Source: Bacillota bacterium
Lineage (GTDB): Bacteria > Bacillota > Clostridia > Peptostreptococcales > Anaerovoracaceae
Reading direction: 5' to 3'
Assembly: GCA_017619905.1 (NCBI GenBank)
Contig: JAFZRK010000094.1
Span: 1 to 10,922 of the forward strand
DNA: 10,922 nt
Shown: positions 6,794 through 10,922 of the stretch, piece after piece
How the letters are laid out: each line of letters opens with the position of its first letter
Position numbering within the stretch: position 1 is the stretch's first letter
Position numbers and translations under genes: made by a program
Notes under the pieces: model-generated
The model's database searches: none
Seen by the model: the letters and a program-made list of their open reading frames with translations, nothing else
What the model was told of the DNA's origin: nothing

Positions 6794-8056
6794 TTAGAAC
6801 GGGAAGAACAGCGGAGTACCAACAATAACGAGTACGCAGGATACGACGGCGAAGAGCCAGCCATACCTGAGGAAGTCCTTAAATCCGTAACCAGCCATGG
6901 CGACGTAGGCAACGAAGCCGGCGCCCAGAGGAGTCGCGATAGCAAGAGCGGAGATGACGGTGATGCCGACTGCGAACGGTACCGGGCTTACGCCGGATGC
7001 CTGGCAGAGAGTGATGGCGATCGGAAGTACTATACCTACGCAGGTGGAGTTGGAGATCAGGTGCGTAAGTATGAAGGTGAACACGATGAAGAACGCGAAC
7101 GCCATCATCGGCTTGCCTGCCATGTCTATTACGCTCAGAACGTTGTCAGCCAGCCACTTGTGCAGTCCGGAGGCAGTGATCGCCTTCGGCAGGGCAAGGA
7201 TGACGCCCAGCCAGATGCAGATGTCCCAGTTTACGTCCTTGAAAGCGGTCTTGAACGGAACGATCTTGAAGATGATGACGAGGCAGGCGCCGAGCAGAGC
7301 ACCGGTAGCGAGGTCGAGAATCTCAGCTACCCATACGATGATGAGCGCGATCATGAGAACTGCCATGAAGATCATCTTCTTCTTGTCGGTAGCGGGCTGA
7401 GCTTCCTTAACGATGAAGGACTCTTCCGGTCTGTCGCCCCAGATCCTGTTTCCGATCTTGGGTCCGAGTATGCACATCAGCAGGCAGGTGGGAACGCCTA
7501 CGAGAAGTCCGATCGGGAGAGTGGTGAACATCTTGAAGCCCTGACCGGTAGCGGCCTCCAGAAGTCCGGAGCCGACCAGGTTGGAAGTTGTTCCGATAAG
7601 TGTGCACTGACCGCCGAAGCAGGTAGCGAACGCGATAGGCATCGCGATGTTCCTGAGCTTGATGTTCGGGGACGCCTTAACGACGCCGGCAGCAAGGGTG
7701 AAGCCAAGTACTACGACTGTGGTGTTGGAGAGGAACGCGGCGAGTATGAAGCACAGCCATACGAGTATCCAGAGAAGAGCTTTCTCGGAACCCTTGGCCA
7801 GCTTTACCGCCGCCTGGCCTATCTTGTCCACCAGTCCTGACTCGAACATGGCGGAGCTTACGATCATCATACCGAAGCAGATGCCTACGGTAGAGCTTGC
7901 GATGGGGTTGAACGCATCAGCAAACGGTAATACTTTGAAGATTACCATGAGCAGCAGGCCCAGAATACCGCCGATGGACAGCGGGAAGACCTCTGTAATG
8001 AACAATACTACGGTACCGATTACCAGTATTGCCGCAATTATCATTTGAGTAGTCAT
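6794..8056 (-). CDS. DASS/SLC13-type (ion transporter superfamily) anion transporter
   Basis: This is a polytopic inner-membrane protein of 420 residues with about ten or eleven hydrophobic helices. Two SN-T motifs, one per inverted repeat (SNTT at 110-113 and SNST at 335-338), plus the hairpin-like GGQCTLIGTTSN (148-159), are the substrate and sodium-site signature of divalent anion:sodium symporters such as VcINDY and CitT. A charged cytoplasmic loop (about 204-228) separates the halves. Family substrates are usually di- or tricarboxylates, sometimes sulfate or related anions; the exact one is not visible. The start ATG at 8056 has AAGGAAGGA nine bases upstream; ATG codon 5 is a weaker alternative. 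It is 72 bases downstream of the enolase-superfamily gene and last before the hairpin, so it probably imports the substrate of block 1 or 2. Confidence 0.88.
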   Translation of the reverse strand: MTTQMIIAAILVIGTVVLFITEVFPLSIGGILGLLLMVIFKVLPFADAFNPIASSTVGICFGMMIVSSAMFESGLVDKIGQAAVKLAKGSEKALLWILVWLCFILAAFLSNTTVVVLGFTLAAGVVKASPNIKLRNIAMPIAFATCFGGQCTLIGTTSNLVGSGLLEAATGQGFKMFTTLPIGLLVGVPTCLLMCILGPKIGNRIWGDRPEESFIVKEAQPATDKKKMIFMAVLMIALIIVWVAEILDLATGALLGACLVIIFKIVPFKTAFKDVNWDICIWLGVILALPKAITASGLHKWLADNVLSVIDMAGKPMMAFAFFIVFTFILTHLISNSTCVGIVLPIAITLCQASGVSPVPFAVGITVISALAIATPLGAGFVAYVAMAGYGFKDFLRYGWLFAVVSCVLVIVGTPLFFPF

Positions 8057-8128
8057 TTTTTAATATCCTTCCTTAGAAAACGATGAACTCAAAACTTGAT
8101 CCGTTAATTACATGCAAATGATCGGGGA

Positions 8129-9310
8129 TCAGTCACATTTGCCGAGACGTACGATCTCCTTGCCTTCGGTAAGGTATCTGCGCCACTTCTCTTCCACGAG
8201 GTCCACGCCGAGGCCCGGATTGTCGGTCGGGGGCAGCAGGCAGCCGCCCTTGACCTGCATCGGGTTGTCGACGATGTCCGCGTCGGAGCCCTCGGTAGTG
8301 AACTTTCCGGCCATTCCCATGACGCCCGCTGCGTAGCCGCCCGGGATCATTATGGTCGGGGTCGAGAACGCGAGGTGTCCAACCGCGGACAGCTCTACGC
8401 TGGAACCCAGCTGCTCGGAGAGCACTATGAACTTGCCGGCAGCTTCCGCCATGTGCATTACCTGCTTGGCCGGGAAGATACCGCCGGAGCGCGTGGGCTT
8501 GAAGTTGAAGAAGTCGCAGGCGTCCATCCTTATGAGACGCATGATCTGCTGCTGAGAGAGAGCGGCTTCGCAGGCGCCGATAGGAATGTCGACTCTTTCG
8601 CGTACGTACTTCATTCCTTCGTAGTCGTCGCGGCCTACCGGCTGCTCGACTATGATGTTGCCGCAGTCCTGAACTCTTCTGAGCATGTAGACGGCTTCCT
8701 TGGCCCTGTAAGCGCCGTTGACGTCGATATCGATGAGCATGTCCGGTCCGATGGCGTCGCGGATGGCTCTTACTCTCTCGATGTCCTTGATCGGCTCAAG
8801 ACCTACTTTCATCTTGATGCCGCCGAAGCCCATCTCGTGGAGCATGGCCGCCTTCTCCGCCATGGCCTTGGGGTCGTCGATACCGACAGATGCCCTGGTG
8901 GGTATCTTGTCGAAATACGGCTTGCTGGCTCCAAGCAGTTTGTAGAGAGGAACTCCCAGCTTCTTTCCGATGATGTCGTGGAGAGCGTAGTCCACGCCCG
9001 CCTTGGCGACGGTGTTCGCGTAGACGAACTTGTCCATCTTTACGTGGATCATCTCCACGTCGAACGGATCCGCTCCTTCCAGGACCTTCGGATAAAGATG
9101 ATGCTGGATGATACCCATTACGGTCTCCTGGCTCTCACCACAGTAGAACGGTCCAAGCGTGCACGCTTCGCCAAGTCCGTAGATGCCCTCATCGGTGTAT
9201 ATCTTGATGATGAGGTTATCTTCCCGCTTGCCTACAGTGCCGAAGGACTCCTTGATGTTCGCCTTGAAAATCATTGTTAATGGTATAAGTTCCAGACCAA
9301 CGATCTTCAT
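8129..9310 (-). CDS. Enolase-superfamily enzyme, muconate lactonizing enzyme (MLE)-like subgroup
   Basis: This complete 393-residue enzyme has the N-terminal capping domain (about 1-130) and a C-terminal modified TIM barrel. MLE-subgroup hallmarks are visible: a KxK motif (Lys166, Lys168) on the second strand; metal ligands Asp196 (DVN) and Glu222 (VEQP); and Lys271 before the RSGG segment on strand six. The third metal position, usually Asp in ADES, is Cys247-Glu248 (ACEA), so Glu248 may be the ligand. A PGLGVDL end (365-371) is typical. The superfamily abstracts a proton alpha to a carboxylate using Mg2+; reactions include cycloisomerisation, racemisation or epimerisation, and dehydration. 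Which one applies here cannot be told. AAGGAGAT precedes the start. It lies in a row with the M24-fold protein and transporter, suggesting one catabolic pathway for an organic acid. Confidence 0.9.
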   Translation of the reverse strand: MKIVGLELIPLTMIFKANIKESFGTVGKREDNLIIKIYTDEGIYGLGEACTLGPFYCGESQETVMGIIQHHLYPKVLEGADPFDVEMIHVKMDKFVYANTVAKAGVDYALHDIIGKKLGVPLYKLLGASKPYFDKIPTRASVGIDDPKAMAEKAAMLHEMGFGGIKMKVGLEPIKDIERVRAIRDAIGPDMLIDIDVNGAYRAKEAVYMLRRVQDCGNIIVEQPVGRDDYEGMKYVRERVDIPIGACEAALSQQQIMRLIRMDACDFFNFKPTRSGGIFPAKQVMHMAEAAGKFIVLSEQLGSSVELSAVGHLAFSTPTIMIPGGYAAGVMGMAGKFTTEGSDADIVDNPMQVKGGCLLPPTDNPGLGVDLVEEKWRRYLTEGKEIVRLGKCD

Positions 9311-9328
9311 TCTTTCATCTCCTTCCTA

Positions 9329-9357
9329 AAAAAACTATAAGTGCGATAAAAAACTAT
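9329..9357 (+). repeat. Short direct repeat in the gap before the MLE-like gene
   Basis: The 10-base unit AAAAAACTAT occurs at 9329-9338 and again at 9348-9357, a 19-base period, filling most of the 46-base AT-rich gap between the M24-fold gene and the MLE-like gene. On the minus strand this reads as two T-rich tracts just upstream of the ribosome binding site. It could be a binding site or an unstructured leader, or simple AT-rich drift. Confidence 0.45.
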
Positions 9358-10484
9358 CAAAAATCAAGCCTCAGGAATTCCGGGGCTGTTTTTGTGAGGA
9401 TCTCTGCGGGGCCGTCTTCCTTAACAAGATAGCTGTCGCAGTACCAGACGGTCTCCTGGTCGTCCTGAGCCACGAACTGCGGATGCACTACGAGCACCAT
9501 GCCCGCGCGGAGCAGAGTGTCGTCATTGACCGCTATCTTCGGGAGCTCTACGACGTCCAGGCCCTGACAGTGGCCGAAGTATACGCCCATCTTGTAGCCG
9601 GCGTCCTCGGTCATCTTTATTACAGTCTTTGCAATGTCGCTGCATTTAGCGCCGGGCACCAGAAGAGTGGGCAGCACGTTCACGCAGTAATCCTGCAGAG
9701 TTCTGTACATCTTGTCCGCGCTGGGAGTGGGCTCTCCCACGAACGCGGTACGGACCATCTGGCACCAGTATCCGCTGGGGCCGGATATCTCCGTGTTGAA
9801 TATTACGGCGTCGCCCTTCTGGATCTTGCGGTCCGTAGCCATGAACGGCATGATGTCGCCGGGCTTGGACAGGATAAGATGGAAGATGTCCTGCGCGCCG
9901 TTGCAGCTTAAGAAGCTGTCCACCTTGGCGACCACTTCCTGCTCGGTGATTCCGGGCTTGAGCTCCTGCCCGAACACCTCGAAGGACTTTATCGTAAGGT
10001 CTATGGTCTCCTTCATGAGCTCTATCTCCGCCGGGGTCTTTATGACTCTCAGATCGTCGATGAGCTTGTCCGCTTCCGTGAACTTCGCCTCCGGCAGGTT
10101 GGCCTTAAGGTACTCGAAGGTGTAGGCGTTCATTATCTTCAGGGACGCTACGCCGAAGTTCGCCTTCTCCAGGCCCATCTGCTTTATGGTATCCACCAGC
10201 ACCGGCTCAAGACCGGGCTTCTGCAGCACCACGTCGTTTATCCAGGACAGACGCTTTGCCCACACCACCTGAACGGGGCTGGGAACGAGCATCTTGGGAG
10301 TGCCCTCGAGCGGGAACACCGCCACCAGGTTGTACAGAGTGTTGCGGTAGTTGGTCAGATACTTCAGCAGACCTTTCTTTTCTATCTGAGCGTCGCAGAT
10401 GACCAGCATGGCGTCGAAGCCCGCTTCCTTCATCTTCGCCCTGAGCGCTTTATATCGCTCGTCTCTGTCTTTTAATGTAAGCAT
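9357..10484 (-). CDS. Creatinase/Xaa-Pro peptidase (M24) fold protein lacking most metal ligands
   Basis: This 375-residue protein has the two-domain layout of creatinase and prolidase: an N-terminal creatinase domain (about 10-140) and a C-terminal pita-bread domain (about 150-365). M24 metallopeptidases bind two metals through Asp, Asp, His, Glu, Glu. Aligned by eye, these positions are Asn230 (VIFNTE), Gln242 (YWCQMVRT), His305 (GHCQGL), His334 (VVHPQF) and Cys349 (WYCDSY), so only the histidine is kept. The usual substrate histidine in the NxxxPH region also appears to be Phe214. It is therefore unlikely to be a standard peptidase. Metal-free creatinase-type C-N hydrolysis or another non-metal role is more plausible. 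AAGGAGG lies 5 bases before the ATG; the gene is 12 bases after one enolase-superfamily gene and 46 before another. The fold is clear; the reaction is unknown. Confidence 0.87.
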   Translation of the reverse strand: MLTLKDRDERYKALRAKMKEAGFDAMLVICDAQIEKKGLLKYLTNYRNTLYNLVAVFPLEGTPKMLVPSPVQVVWAKRLSWINDVVLQKPGLEPVLVDTIKQMGLEKANFGVASLKIMNAYTFEYLKANLPEAKFTEADKLIDDLRVIKTPAEIELMKETIDLTIKSFEVFGQELKPGITEQEVVAKVDSFLSCNGAQDIFHLILSKPGDIMPFMATDRKIQKGDAVIFNTEISGPSGYWCQMVRTAFVGEPTPSADKMYRTLQDYCVNVLPTLLVPGAKCSDIAKTVIKMTEDAGYKMGVYFGHCQGLDVVELPKIAVNDDTLLRAGMVLVVHPQFVAQDDQETVWYCDSYLVKEDGPAEILTKTAPEFLRLDF

Positions 10485-10496
10485 GTCCGCCTCCTT

Positions 10497-10922
10497 CTAC
10501 TGGATCGTGATTACCTGCATGCCTTCCGGGATGTAGGAGTTGACCAGCTCGTCGTCCAGCTCTATTCCGAGTCCCGGGCCCTTGGGCGCCAGCGCCTTGC
10601 CGTTGATGATCTTACTGTTGATCTCCTTTACCATGTCCTTGCGGACTATGTGGTCGGTGTCAGTGCCGCCGGTGAACATGAATATCGTTCCGAGCTCGTC
10701 GCAGATGGGGCCTCTCTTGGTGCAGCTGGCCGCGAAGTGCGAGATGACGGCGTGGTTGATGCCTGGCGCGTTGTAGGTGCAGATGGCGTAGTCCAGATGG
10801 TGAGCATCCATCAGTGCGCGGAACTGCAGACCCTTGCGGAAGCCGCCTATCCTGTCCAGAGCGCAGTGTGCCATGTCTATGGCGTCCGCGTTGATCAGGT
10901 TTACGGTCTCCTCTATGCTCCA
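10497..10922 (-). CDS. C-terminal part of a second enolase-superfamily enzyme (partial)
   Basis: The frame is open to the window edge, and 141 C-terminal residues are visible (numbered here from the first, Trp1). They match barrel strands six to eight and the tail of enolase-superfamily proteins: NADAIDMAH then DRIGG (11-27), and GPGLGIELDDEL (115-126), a typical closing motif. An internal ATG at 10874 is not a credible start, since in-frame coding continues upstream. At strand six the Lys of the MLE subgroup and the Asp of the mandelate racemase subgroup both appear absent (HCALDR instead), and no SSH-like histidine is seen at strand seven (ICTYN), so it differs from the MLE-like gene in the same block and is a distinct subgroup rather than a recent duplicate. 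The metal-binding half is outside the window. It ends 12 bases before the M24-fold gene. Confidence 0.8.
   Translation of the reverse strand, partial: WSIEETVNLINADAIDMAHCALDRIGGFRKGLQFRALMDAHHLDYAICTYNAPGINHAVISHFAASCTKRGPICDELGTIFMFTGGTDTDHIVRKDMVKEINSKIINGKALAPKGPGLGIELDDELVNSYIPEGMQVITIQ

Noticed and set aside
6746..7840. Plus-strand open frame (364 codons) opposite the transporter
   Set aside because: The product is a highly charged Glu/Asp/Tyr-rich chain, as expected from reading a membrane-protein gene backwards; it also starts within the hairpin.
8119..8131. Small palindrome TGATC-GGG-GATCA at the stop of the MLE-like gene, considered as a terminator
   Set aside because: A five-pair stem with a three-base loop and no following T-run is too weak; it probably arises by chance around the stop codon.

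Overview
The window is a stretch of bacterial chromosome in which every supportable gene lies on the minus strand. It reads as gene-dense accessory metabolism of a strict or facultative anaerobe. The evidence is the many iron-sulfur proteins, an aldehyde:ferredoxin oxidoreductase (AOR) relative, soluble NADH-dehydrogenase-type modules, and strong AGGAGG-type ribosome binding sites with very short or overlapping gene junctions. Coding sequence is GC-rich and the few gaps are AT-rich. The phylum cannot be fixed from this sequence alone; a Clostridia-like or Synergistota-like anaerobe would fit, but that is a guess. No tRNA, rRNA, CRISPR array, insertion sequence or phage gene was seen.

In transcription order (high to low coordinates) there are two blocks. 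Block 1 (10922 to 6794) is catabolic and transport-related: the 3' end of an enolase-superfamily enzyme, a creatinase/M24-fold protein that has lost most of the M24 metal ligands, a complete muconate-lactonizing-type enolase-superfamily enzyme, and a DASS/SLC13-type anion transporter. A strong perfect-stem hairpin follows the transporter and probably ends or attenuates this transcript.

Block 2 (6620 to 1) is a tightly packed redox operon. In order it encodes a fumarate-reductase-like flavoprotein, its iron-sulfur partner, a four-cluster ferredoxin-like subunit, an unusually short AOR-like protein, a NuoE-like [2Fe-2S] subunit, a large NuoF/HndC-like NADH-binding subunit, and the start of a NuoG/HydA/FdhA-type protein that runs out of the window. 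Adjacent genes overlap by 4 or 14 bases or are separated by no more than 5 bases. No membrane anchor gene is present.

The most interesting hypothesis is that block 2 encodes a soluble multi-subunit complex. NADH electrons would enter through NuoEF, pass through the poly-iron-sulfur subunits, and reach a flavin site that resembles fumarate reductase but has one active-site histidine replaced by methionine. The AOR-like component is so short, and its cofactor motifs so altered, that it may be structural or bind its cofactor differently. Block 1 could import an organic anion and convert it into the unsaturated acid reduced by block 2. That link rests on proximity and enzyme class only.
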